A DNA stretch of 64,000 bases from contig JAMCQL010000014.1 in the NCBI GenBank assembly GCA_023381615.1, forward strand, positions 80,569-144,568, written 5' to 3'. The DNA comes from Bacteroidota bacterium (lineage in GTDB: Bacteria > Bacteroidota > Ignavibacteria > Kryptoniales > JAKASW01). The translations under genes and the position numbers were made by a program. Position 1 is the first letter of the stretch; each line of letters starts with the position of its first letter. Positions 45,529 to 53,968 of this stretch are shown in pieces. The notes under the pieces were generated by a model that was given only the letters and a program-made list of their open reading frames with translations, was not told the origin of the DNA and made no database searches.

Positions 45529-47156
45529 TTGAAATTTTCCAGTTTATATTTGACGAAAGTGTTTCCGTTTACTGTAACCACTTTATGGCACTTGACGCAT
45601 CCCAACTTTTTGTGAGCGCCTGTAAGATGGAAACTCGTGCGATTATGGTCAAAAGTAGTAGTGGTCCAGTTTTCAAAGCCGTGGCATCTTTGACAGTCTG
45701 TTATTTTTCCTTTGGCAAACTGTCCGTAATGAACATCTTTATGGCAAGTTTCACAATCTGAATTTAAAGAACGAAAGATTGATTCTTCTCCGCAGGATCT
45801 CGCCTTGGCGAGTCGCCTTCGGAGACCTTCGGACAAACCGCCGTGAGTTTTTGTATAGTGGCACGCCCTGCATTCGACCGTCAGATGTTTTCCTAATAAT
45901 TTGAATTTCGTCTTGTCGTGATCGAACGAAATTTTCTGCCAGCCCTCGATCGAATGGCAAACCGTGCATTTGTTATCGGGTAAGAATTGGTTCGTTAATT
46001 CGGTTCCGTGTACATTCTTGTGGCAGTCGATACATTTCAATCCGATTTTTTCAAATTGCCAGGAGTCGACGGCGTAATGACAGGATTTGCATGAAACGGC
46101 CAAATGGCTCCCGGTTAGTTCAAACTCAGTTTTGTTGTGCATCTCAATCGTGTAAGTGGTAAGTTTAAAACCCTCCACCGTGTGGCATTTGGAGCAATCT
46201 GTAACAATATTATTTTTAGTAAATTGACCCTTGTGATAATCCCGGTGACAATCAACGCATTCATCATGTTTAGGTCTTGAGTTTAAATCTTTCCCATGGC
46301 AGTTTTTGCATGAGACTTCAACATGTAAACCTCTCAACGGATAATTTGTTAAGTCATGGTCGAAAGAGTTTGTCTTTATCAGCTTAAATGAAACATCAGT
46401 GTGGCATTTTTTGCAGTTCTCGCCAAACTTTTTTTGATGAACATCTCTATGGCAGGGGGTGCAATTACTGAATTGCAGCCCAACGAACTTCTGAAAGTCT
46501 TGTCTATTTCTTTTTTCCGTTATGTGGCATTTTGAGCATTCGACTTTTTCGTGAGCGCCGGTTAAGATAAAATTGGTTTTGTTATGGTCGAAGTTTGCTG
46601 CAGGTTTAAATTTTTCCGTGTTGTGGCAGGAAGAACAATTGGTGCCCAGGGTATTCTGATGGGGATCTTCATGGCACGTGATGCAGTTCTTATCAAGTCC
46701 TAAATAGGTGCTTTTCCTCTCTTTCAATTCGGGATTTGAAATAAACTTTGATCGATGACATTCGATGCAATCGATTCTGGAGTGTTTTCCGTCCAGCTTA
46801 AATCCGGTTACTTCATGGTCGAATTCCTTTGGATTAAAATTGATAATTCTGAAGTCTCTTCCGTGATGTTCGCCGTGGCACGACCAGCAGTCTTTGTTTT
46901 TTACTTCCGGGCTTGCGTGGTAGCCTTTGTCTTGACTGATCAGACTGTTGATTTCCGTGTGGCATGACAAGCACCGTGAATTTTCTATTTGCTTACCAAG
47001 CACATGGCAAAGCGTACAATTGCTTAACCCCTCGTACTTGGCGTGATAGTAAGTAAGGTTGCCGGGCGAAATTTGTGCAAAGACTTTTGTCGCGGAGAAT
47101 AAGAAAAGGAGAAACGCGGAGAAATACTTGCCGATTATGCGCGTTTTAATTTCCAT
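45504..47156 (-). CDS. 20-haem c-type cytochrome with an in-frame palindromic insertion
   Basis: A 550-residue protein with a signal peptide (FSAFLLFLFSATKVFA) and 20 CxxCH motifs (CTLCH to CESCH) in F-H-x(2)-T-x-F-x-L-x-G-x-H units like those of the next gene. At about residue 442-455 the chain reads GGLSEGLRRRLAKARSCGEE, encoded by the same 42-base element that is in the HD hydrolase gene, in the opposite orientation relative to coding. It is placed between two haem sites and adds one lone Cys. It is probably periplasmic or outer-surface; electron transfer partner of the flavoprotein and cytochrome b upstream. Confidence 0.93.
   Translation of the reverse strand: MEIKTRIIGKYFSAFLLFLFSATKVFAQISPGNLTYYHAKYEGLSNCTLCHVLGKQIENSRCLSCHTEINSLISQDKGYHASPEVKNKDCWSCHGEHHGRDFRIINFNPKEFDHEVTGFKLDGKHSRIDCIECHRSKFISNPELKERKSTYLGLDKNCITCHEDPHQNTLGTNCSSCHNTEKFKPAANFDHNKTNFILTGAHEKVECSKCHITEKRNRQDFQKFVGLQFSNCTPCHRDVHQKKFGENCKKCHTDVSFKLIKTNSFDHDLTNYPLRGLHVEVSCKNCHGKDLNSRPKHDECVDCHRDYHKGQFTKNNIVTDCSKCHTVEGFKLTTYTIEMHNKTEFELTGSHLAVSCKSCHYAVDSWQFEKIGLKCIDCHKNVHGTELTNQFLPDNKCTVCHSIEGWQKISFDHDKTKFKLLGKHLTVECRACHYTKTHGGLSEGLRRRLAKARSCGEESIFRSLNSDCETCHKDVHYGQFAKGKITDCQRCHGFENWTTTTFDHNRTSFHLTGAHKKLGCVKCHKVVTVNGNTFVKYKLENFKCESCHSS
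45792..45833. repeat. 42-base palindromic element in the 20-haem cytochrome gene
   Basis: Matches 37119-37160 with one difference (gagtcgcc for gagccgcc). Read on the minus strand it gives a basic RRRLAKARS peptide; on the plus strand the copy in the HD gene gives SRLGEPPSE. Both are free of stops. Confidence 0.75.
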
Positions 47157-48486
47157 GTTTCAAAATCGCCTCTCCGAATTTTTTGGTTATCGTAACTCCG
47201 ACCTTTTGAAGGAATTCTGTGGGCAGCGTTCCTCCGACGAGGATATAAACCGAATCGTTTTCAAGTTCGACCAGTTCGCCAGCGCCATTGATGTAGAGAA
47301 TAATCCTGTCGTCGAGTATTTCTTTTACATTTGAATTGAAAAGTACTCGTATCTTTTTGTTGGCCGACGCTTCGGTAATATTCTCTAAGTTCTTGGGCTT
47401 CAATCTTGAAAAGTTTTCTCCGCGATATGAGATGGTCACTTCATTCCGATTGGTTTCCGCCAGCAGGAGCGCCGTTTCTATCGCCGCATCTCCACCGCCG
47501 ACGACCAGGACTTTCTTGTCATTAATTAATTCCGGCTCGATCATGCGATAAGCGACCTTTTCCTTCTCTTCTCCGGGCACTCCCAGCTTGCGCGGAGTCC
47601 CCCTCCTGCCTATTGCCAAGATTACACCTTTCGAAGTACAAGTTCTCTTGGAGGATTTGACAATGAAAATATTATTTACTTTTCCTATTTCCTCAACCCT
47701 TTCATTTTCATTTATCGAGATCCTATTTCTTTGCAATACTCCTTTCCAGATTTCCAACAGCTCGGGTTTGGATGTCTCTTTGAGTTTTAATTGACCGTAT
47801 AGCGGAAGATCCATCGGGGAAGTCATGACTATTTTCTTGCGTGGGAAATTATAAACCGTTCCTCCCAGGGTGTCTTGCTCGATAGTCAGGAATTTTAATT
47901 TGTTTTTGGCGGCGGTTAATGATGCGGAAATTCCTGCCGGGCCGGCGCCGACAATTATTAAATCATAATTCGTTTCTATTTTGGTGTTCATTTTTCTCAA
48001 GAAAAATGTTACCGCCTGTTTTCCTTGCTCGACGGCATTCTTAATTAATCCCATTCCGCCTAATTCACCGGCGACATAGAGCCCCGGTATGTTTGTCTCA
48101 AACTCCCGACTTACATGCGGAATTTCTACGCCGCGCTTTTCAGTCCCTATGCACAGCGTTATTGCTTGAACAGGGCACGCATGGAAGCAAGCGCCATGTC
48201 CAACGCATCTTGCAGCGTTGATTACATGTGCCTGGCCATTAACCATTCCAAGAATGTCTTTCTCTGGACAAGCCGTTATGCACGCACCGCTGCCGATACA
48301 TGTGTTCGTGTCGATTACGGGGTGAAGTGAAACCGGTTCATGGATTCCCAGTTTTTTTGCAGCTTCGATCTGTAAAATTGTCCTTTTAGTTTTAAGTGAG
48401 TTCCTTCTTACGTACCAGACAATTATTATGGCGGCAACGCATGCCACCATGAAATAGCTTATGAAATTTTCGAGAAGTGTTTCCAT
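47146..48486 (-). CDS. Ferredoxin-fused FAD/NAD(P)-binding oxidoreductase
   Basis: A 446-residue protein. Residues 8-25 are one membrane helix. Residues 55-115 are a ferredoxin-like domain with CIGSGACITACP and CVGHGACFHACP; in each the second Cys of the usual CxxCxxCxxxCP is replaced (Ser, His). The rest is a thioredoxin-reductase-like flavoprotein: FAD site YDLIIVGAGPAGISASLTA (about 173), NAD(P) site KKVLVVGGGDAAIETALLLA, and a late GGTLPTEFL. The redox CxxC of true thioredoxin reductases is absent, as in YpdA-type enzymes. It probably passes electrons between NAD(P)H and the cytochrome b/c partners in this operon. Confidence 0.85.
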   Translation of the reverse strand: METLLENFISYFMVACVAAIIIVWYVRRNSLKTKRTILQIEAAKKLGIHEPVSLHPVIDTNTCIGSGACITACPEKDILGMVNGQAHVINAARCVGHGACFHACPVQAITLCIGTEKRGVEIPHVSREFETNIPGLYVAGELGGMGLIKNAVEQGKQAVTFFLRKMNTKIETNYDLIIVGAGPAGISASLTAAKNKLKFLTIEQDTLGGTVYNFPRKKIVMTSPMDLPLYGQLKLKETSKPELLEIWKGVLQRNRISINENERVEEIGKVNNIFIVKSSKRTCTSKGVILAIGRRGTPRKLGVPGEEKEKVAYRMIEPELINDKKVLVVGGGDAAIETALLLAETNRNEVTISYRGENFSRLKPKNLENITEASANKKIRVLFNSNVKEILDDRIILYINGAGELVELENDSVYILVGGTLPTEFLQKVGVTITKKFGEAILKHGN

Positions 48487-48523
48487 CGATATCTATATTC
48501 TCACGTGCTCAAAACAGTGGTTT

Positions 48524-49399
48524 CTAAAAGATCCACCTATAGCCGAAAACAATTGCCACGGCGATGTGGATAAACATTATGAAAAACATCAATATCGCAA
48601 AGGGAAGATGAACGATATGCCAGTGTCTGAAGAATCTTTGCATCGTGCTGAGCAGCCTGACTCTTCTTGCAAGAATCATCTTTGACTTTGCCGTGTTCTG
48701 GATTTCCCTGATTTCTTTTGAAGGGACACTGGCTGCCTTTGATTCTTTTTTTATATTTTTTAGAATTCGTCTGATGCGGATGGAATCCTTGAGCATGAAG
48801 GAGATGCTATTTCTAAGATTTTCCTTCTGTGGCTTGGCGAATCGGGAAGCTTCCTCGATCTTTGAAATTAGATTTTCGTTCACTGAGAATTCTTCACGCA
48901 GTCTTTTAGACAACTGCTGGTTTATTCCATTTAGTTCTTCAATGCCGATCATCTGTCCCTGGATTGTCCTTGGAATTTGCACGTAAATGAATCTGCCGAT
49001 TACTCCGCTGAGCACCACGGCTGTCATACTCCAAAAACTCACCGCAACTATTCCACCGAACTTGAAAGCCGTATGGAACAGAACAAAGATAGGACCGAGA
49101 GTGCAGAGGAAAATATGAAGCTCGAGCCAATTCTTTAGGTAGCCCCAATGAAGAAACGCCCTGACTCTTTTTCTGATCATATAGATAGCGACCCCAACTA
49201 TCATCATGAGACTGCCAACGATGCCTAGACCGTGCCCGATTAAGCCGCTCGGATTCAACAGGCTATCTTGGGGATTGAAGAATCTATTTACCAATGGAGT
49301 TGTGTAGTATTGATATCCGTCGATGGCCAACAAGAGCGTGGAAGTGACACCGACAAAAATGAACAAACCTATATAAATAGCATGCAGCTTTTTGTTCAT
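48524..49399 (-). CDS. Membrane cytochrome b-like protein
   Basis: A 291-residue protein with about five membrane helices: residues 8-27, 50-75, 92-115, 118-142 and 265-288. Histidines suited to haem b lie in the helices: LIGHGLGIVG, ELHIFLCTLGPIFVLFHTAF, and RHWHIVHLPFAILMF with MFIHIAV. Between helices 4 and 5 lies a charged coiled region of about 110 residues. First gene of the five-gene module, so it may oxidise or reduce quinones and feed the multihaem proteins. Exact family not identified. Confidence 0.75.
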   Translation of the reverse strand: MNKKLHAIYIGLFIFVGVTSTLLLAIDGYQYYTTPLVNRFFNPQDSLLNPSGLIGHGLGIVGSLMMIVGVAIYMIRKRVRAFLHWGYLKNWLELHIFLCTLGPIFVLFHTAFKFGGIVAVSFWSMTAVVLSGVIGRFIYVQIPRTIQGQMIGIEELNGINQQLSKRLREEFSVNENLISKIEEASRFAKPQKENLRNSISFMLKDSIRIRRILKNIKKESKAASVPSKEIREIQNTAKSKMILARRVRLLSTMQRFFRHWHIVHLPFAILMFFIMFIHIAVAIVFGYRWIF

Positions 49400-49728
49400 T
49401 CAGACTTTCTCTCTCTGTTTTGAATTATTTATAAACAAACTGAAGCGAAAAAATTGGCGCCAGCTCGTCCTTCTACCGTAGAGAGAATAAAAAAAGAATG
49501 TTTGAATTACAAGGAATGAATGTCAAAATTCGGTTTAGCAGTTTTGATGCTTCCGATCAGATGAAGAACTGAAAGCATCAAGTGAAGTAAGTTACCGGTG
49601 TGAAGAGACACTGAATCGGAGAACTTCTGCAGAGTCTTTATTCTTTTTTCATATAGTTGCATCTGACGCAATCCTCAAATTTGAAAGACCTCACTTCAAC
49701 TTTTCATTTCTTAGAACTAATTTACAGC
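49400..49728. other. Divergent intergenic spacer
   Basis: Lies between the electron-transfer operon (minus) and the YVTN propeller (plus). It must contain both promoters but I see no convincing -35/-10 or TAnnTTTG pair, no hairpin and no repeat. An in-frame TTG at 49657 for the downstream gene is a possible alternative start. Confidence 0.5.
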
Positions 49729-50769
49729 GTGGTTAAGAACGCACTTCTAACACGACTTTTTGTCGCGCTTTGTCTTCTGATGATTGTTCTCTCTCTTGTC
49801 GGAATTACCATAGCAGGACGCCAAAAGTCTCCCGGTCGAAATGCTGAAAAGCTTGGGCTGAAATTCGTTGCTGATATTCCGCTGCCTGGCGGCACTTCAC
49901 GCTTCGATTATCAAGCCATCGACGAGGTTCATCGGCGGCTCTACATCTCACACATGGGGGCAAATCTTGTAACAGTTTTTGACCTCGACTCGAGGACAGT
50001 CATTGCTAACTTACATGATATTCCAAGACCGACTGGGATTCTTGTCATTCCGGAGTTGAACCGCGTTTATGTTTCTGCCGCCGCCAAGAATGAAGTCTAT
50101 GTTTTCGATGCCAACACTCTCAAAGTAATTGACAGAGTTCCCACGGGACATTTCCCTGATGGAATCGCATTCGATCCGGAATCGAAAAGAGTTTTTGTAT
50201 CAAATGAGTTTGGCAGAACTGTTACTGTATTCGATGCTTCGACTAACCGTGTTATAACGAATATCGGGATGGGAGGCGAAGTTGGAAACACTCACTACGA
50301 TCCAGTGTCAAAGCTGATTTATTCTGCGGTTCAAACCCGCGGAGAGCTTGTTGCGATCGATCCGCAGACGCTTAAGATAATTGCGCGTTACAGCTTACCC
50401 GGCTGTAAAGGCCCGCATGGCTTTTACATCGATGCAGAAACTCATTATGCTTTTGTCACCGGCGAGGACAACGCGACTTATATCGTTTTCGATTTGTCGT
50501 CCAAGAAAATAATTTCGAGAGGAAACCTGGGAAGTGATCCTGACGTGATCGCATTCGACAAGCAGACTCATCGTCTTTACGTTGCTTCGGAAAGCGGGGT
50601 AGTCTCAGTCTTCGATCTTGAAATGAGAGCAGTGAAGAAAATCGGGGAGGGTTTCTTTGCAAAAAATGCACACACCGTCAGTGTGGATGAGAGGACACAT
50701 TTTGTTTTCTTTCCGCTGCAGAATGTCGACGGACGTCCGGTTCTGCGCGTGATGTTTTCGGCCCCCTAA
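49729..50769 (+). CDS. YVTN/lactonase-like seven-bladed beta-propeller, exported
   Basis: About 346 residues from GTG 49729, which places a hydrophobic signal or anchor (LFVALCLLMIVLSLVGITIAG) at the N-terminus; TTG 49657 would add 24 residues and is less likely. Blades repeat the form RLYISHMGANLVTVFDLDSR, NRVYVSAAAKNEVYVFDANT and KRVFVSNEFGRTVTVFDAST. The family (YVTN, PQQ-like propellers) is usually periplasmic and binds partners or cofactors. Being beside the cytochrome module suggests, but does not show, a redox link. Confidence 0.75.
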   Translation: MVKNALLTRLFVALCLLMIVLSLVGITIAGRQKSPGRNAEKLGLKFVADIPLPGGTSRFDYQAIDEVHRRLYISHMGANLVTVFDLDSRTVIANLHDIPRPTGILVIPELNRVYVSAAAKNEVYVFDANTLKVIDRVPTGHFPDGIAFDPESKRVFVSNEFGRTVTVFDASTNRVITNIGMGGEVGNTHYDPVSKLIYSAVQTRGELVAIDPQTLKIIARYSLPGCKGPHGFYIDAETHYAFVTGEDNATYIVFDLSSKKIISRGNLGSDPDVIAFDKQTHRLYVASESGVVSVFDLEMRAVKKIGEGFFAKNAHTVSVDERTHFVFFPLQNVDGRPVLRVMFSAP

Positions 50770-51152
50770 GCTTTTCGGGATTTCAAACAGCGGGGTGCGA
50801 GTTATCATTGCGTTCCTGAGAATTTGCAGGAAGGGGGCAGTGAAGTGAAGGGCAGGGCAGGGAAATCTTCCAGAGGACAGAATTTTATTTTTCACAGACG
50901 CCATCTTTCATCTCATTTTCATTTACACTTCTTATCTTGTGTATAATGCAGCGGACTGTTAAGAATCGTCTTCACACTAAAGTAAGCAGGAGGCAATTTG
51001 CGATCTCTCGAATGTGCATGTAACACTATCAAAGAGGCATTGAGGATGAAAAAATGATGATACTATCATTTGATTCCTGTAGATGCGTGCCGTAATGAGG
51101 CTGTCCTGAACAAACACGATCCCAGCTCGGGACGAGAGGAGGTGAAGGAAAT
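50770..51152. other. Intergenic spacer with no gene
   Basis: Apart from a TATAAT-like tgtataatg near 50940, a small inverted repeat ATGATGataCTATCAT at about 51055 and a gatcccagctcgggac palindrome near 51118, nothing is recognised. The end carries a strong ribosome site GAGGAGGTGAAGG before 51153. Confidence 0.5.
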
Positions 51153-51509
51153 ATGAGAAGAATGCTGTTTTTCTTTTCCGTAATAGCTATGGCGGCACTT
51201 GCTCCAAGGGCTCATGCTCAAGCATTGAACGATGCTGAGTTATTTGGAGTAGCTTCGCCGGTCGTAGTTAGCAACGTCGGCCACGTTTCTTCGTCACAGC
51301 TCATCTTGACGAAGTCCGTTGGTGCTGTGGTGAATGCCAATCAATTGATGAACACCACTTCCGCGGGCATCAAGGTGGTCAGCGGGACTAAAATTGACGG
51401 ACTAGAAGTCGGTGGTCAAGAAGCTCTAGAATTCGATGGGCCTGGCGGTCCTGACCATCAGTTCGAATCCGTCAACAACGCTACCGGCGAGGAAACCGGA
51501 GAACACTGA
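51153..51509 (+). CDS. Small exported protein, unknown family
   Basis: A 118-residue protein with a signal peptide (FFFSVIAMAALAPRAHAQA) and a mature part of about 95 residues rich in Val, Ser, Asn and Gly. SSSQLILTKSVGAVVNANQL and SAGIKVVSGTKIDGLEVGGQ are its most regular parts; the C-terminus is acidic (EETGEH). I do not recognise it. It is followed by a TPR-barrel and a PAP2 protein, so it may be a periplasmic or surface component of an envelope glycan system. Confidence 0.6.
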   Translation: MRRMLFFFSVIAMAALAPRAHAQALNDAELFGVASPVVVSNVGHVSSSQLILTKSVGAVVNANQLMNTTSAGIKVVSGTKIDGLEVGGQEALEFDGPGGPDHQFESVNNATGEETGEH

Positions 51510-51578
51510 GGGTAATCATGACGCCTCATTCGCCGCATCTGCAGGTTTATTTAACAGAAGGAGGTGTAAGGAGGTGTA

Positions 51579-52886
51579 ATGAAAACGAAAAAAATAAATG
51601 TAATGCTGGCGGTTTTGAGTGCGTTCTTCATTGACGCAAACGCTCAAGATGGCTCATTTCTTAATCGTTTCGGATACAGTATCTCACTGCAAAATGTAAA
51701 CCGTTTCGACTCGAATGTCCTGAGGTTGAGTAATCCTACATCCGACTTGACCCTTGGCCTCTACCCTGCTGTGACAGTCAGGTACCTAATTCAACAACCT
51801 ACTGTGGTTGAAGCTGGGTACGTCTTTGGTTGGGACAGTTATACCGCTTCAAAATTTCTGAATACAAATTCTCACCAGTTTTTCATGGCGGTCACTCACT
51901 CATTCAAGCCGGGATTGGGAATAACGTTGCTTGGCAGCTTTGTGCATTCAAATCAACCGGATGTCCTCAACCAGAGGAGCCTGTACTCGATTGCCTCATT
52001 CGATCAGTTTCGTGAGGGGATAGGGGTGCGCATGGTTGTGTCGACTTCAACGTTGGTCTCGTTTGAATATTCCATCTATCAACGAATGTATGACAGGCTC
52101 TTCGTGAGTGTGCAGGACAAACAGCGGGATTGGCAGCAAAGGCTTGGACTGCATGTGTTCCATGCCTTTAGCCAAGAAACCATAGGCGGCGCCAACATCG
52201 GGCTTATTGCTGACAACTCCAACAATCCCGCCTACAAATACGTTGAGCCATTTCTGAAATTTTATGTGTCACATTCGATAGGCGGCGGATTTCTAATGCA
52301 GATCTCTGACGAAGTGAGAGGACTACTCTTCTCGAATAGGCCGGTGAGCAATAGTATCGTTACAAACCGGTCTGACATAATAAACACATTCTCAATTGGT
52401 TTTGAGAAGCCAATTTCCTCCTATCTTGCCCTTTATGGCAGATACTACCTGCAGCGTGACTTTTCGAATGAGCCGTTACGGGATTTCATTGATCATTCCG
52501 TAAATTTTGGATTTCGGATCTCGTTTGACAAAGCGGTGGGTCCCTATAGTTCAAACGGCACATCATCATCTGTTGATGGCTTAGCCGGTAACGAAGTCGG
52601 TTCTGTTAATAAGGCTGCGGTGACTATGACTAACCTCGGTTACGAATATTTGAGAAAAAGATTATATGACCAGGCGCTCACTTACAGTTTGACAGCCATA
52701 TCATTGGATCCAACCATCGCCCAGGCACATATCAACGCAGGGATTGCTTATTACAAGAAAGGGGACGTTGGCAATGCAATAGCCCAGTGGAAGATTGCGC
52801 TATCCCTTGATCCACATAATGCGAAGCTTGCTGATCTGATTGAGAAGGCTGAGCATGAAAGCGGTGGCGCCAATAATGCTCACTAG
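51579..52886 (+). CDS. Outer-membrane barrel with C-terminal TPR repeats
   Basis: A 435-residue protein starting with MKTKKINVMLAVLSAFFIDA (signal peptide) and a doubled GGAGGTG ribosome site just upstream. Residues 25-320 have barrel-like alternating aromatic strands (RFGYSISLQNVNRFDSNVLR, YLALYGRYYLQRDF). After a Ser-rich linker, from about 350 two TPR units follow (NLGYEYLRKRLYDQALTYSL, AHINAGIAYYKKGDVGNAIA). TPR after the barrel is the reverse of the usual order (YaiO/PgaA). Its 3' end overlaps the next start by 32 bases. Likely export or anchoring of a surface polymer; unproven. Confidence 0.7.
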   Translation: MKTKKINVMLAVLSAFFIDANAQDGSFLNRFGYSISLQNVNRFDSNVLRLSNPTSDLTLGLYPAVTVRYLIQQPTVVEAGYVFGWDSYTASKFLNTNSHQFFMAVTHSFKPGLGITLLGSFVHSNQPDVLNQRSLYSIASFDQFREGIGVRMVVSTSTLVSFEYSIYQRMYDRLFVSVQDKQRDWQQRLGLHVFHAFSQETIGGANIGLIADNSNNPAYKYVEPFLKFYVSHSIGGGFLMQISDEVRGLLFSNRPVSNSIVTNRSDIINTFSIGFEKPISSYLALYGRYYLQRDFSNEPLRDFIDHSVNFGFRISFDKAVGPYSSNGTSSSVDGLAGNEVGSVNKAAVTMTNLGYEYLRKRLYDQALTYSLTAISLDPTIAQAHINAGIAYYKKGDVGNAIAQWKIALSLDPHNAKLADLIEKAEHESGGANNAH

Positions 52887-53826
52887 ACTCGTTCCGCTAT
52901 CCCTTTTTTTTGTCTTGTCAATCTGGATTCCTGCAGCTCAAGGGAAGGCTGTGGGCGGCGATACATCGTGTGCCAAGCCTTCATCTAAGCTAGCCGCTTT
53001 AAAATCGGCAGGTCAGAACTGTGATCTCAAAAATCTGATGACTCGATTCAAAGACGATTTCGCTTCTCAAGGAAGTGCCTTTTTTAAGATGGGTCAGGTT
53101 CACCCCTATTATTTTAGTGGAGCGCTTGCGTTAACGACCATACTCATGTACACCGATCAATCGTCTTATAATTCACTCAAACGATTGCAGTATCACAACA
53201 GGTGGATTGATAAACCAAGTGCCATACTGACCGGTTTAGGCTCTAGCTATGGATTGGGATTGCTTGCGGGGTTTGCCGGATATAGTCTGTTATTCAAAGA
53301 TAAAAAGGCTCAAGATGTGTCACTCTTGGCTACCGAATCTTTCGTAACTTCGGGCGTATGGGTTATTGCAATCAAATGGATGACTGGAAGAGAACGCCCA
53401 AGTGCCACAGGATCATTCTCTCATGAATCCGGGGGAGAGTGGGCTGGACCGCTTGCTTATTTTTGGAGAACGGACGGAAGGTCTATTTCTTCGTTTGACT
53501 CGTTTCCATCTGGACACACTGCAACGGCATTTTCTTTAGCTGCTGTGTTCGCCACCGAATACAAGGATTATCCCGCTGTGCCGGTGATTTGTTATGGAGT
53601 GGCATCATTGGTTGGGATCTCAAGGATTTTCAGGGACGCCCACTGGTTATCCGATGTTTTTGTTGGGGGGCTTATAGGTTTTCTGTCCGCAAAGATAGTG
53701 ATTCAAAATAACAATCAAGATTACGTGGATTCGACGCTCCTTCATTCAGGCAGTCAGTGGAAGCTGTCGGTGACACCGGTTTTCTTTGGACAGAATGTCG
53801 GGATAGGAGTGAAGGTTGATTTTTGA
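52855..53826 (+). CDS. PAP2-superfamily membrane phosphatase
   Basis: A 323-residue protein with a signal or anchor (VPLSLFFVLSIWIPAAQG) and the three-part lipid phosphatase signature: KWMTGRERP, FPSGHTATAF and SRIFRDAHWLSDV. About five membrane helices follow the signal. PAP2 enzymes dephosphorylate undecaprenyl diphosphate, phosphatidic acid or lipid A. The C-terminus ends like a barrel strand. ATG 52855 lies within the previous gene; ATG 52876 is an alternative. In this context recycling of a glycan lipid carrier is likely. Confidence 0.88.
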   Translation: MKAVAPIMLTRLVPLSLFFVLSIWIPAAQGKAVGGDTSCAKPSSKLAALKSAGQNCDLKNLMTRFKDDFASQGSAFFKMGQVHPYYFSGALALTTILMYTDQSSYNSLKRLQYHNRWIDKPSAILTGLGSSYGLGLLAGFAGYSLLFKDKKAQDVSLLATESFVTSGVWVIAIKWMTGRERPSATGSFSHESGGEWAGPLAYFWRTDGRSISSFDSFPSGHTATAFSLAAVFATEYKDYPAVPVICYGVASLVGISRIFRDAHWLSDVFVGGLIGFLSAKIVIQNNNQDYVDSTLLHSGSQWKLSVTPVFFGQNVGIGVKVDF

Positions 53827-53968
53827 TTCTTTAGATGCCGGACTGTTGAGGATTTCCGATGGCAAGAGCTATTTTGACAAATCCATTTCGCATATTGTTC
53901 GATATATGTTATGCTGAATTTTGTAAAGAATTTGTCAATATCATAACCACTAGATTATCTCGAATACG

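Noticed and set aside
50770-51152. Riboswitch or small RNA in the 383-base spacer
   Set aside because: Only minor inverted repeats were found; none of the conserved cores I can recognise is present.
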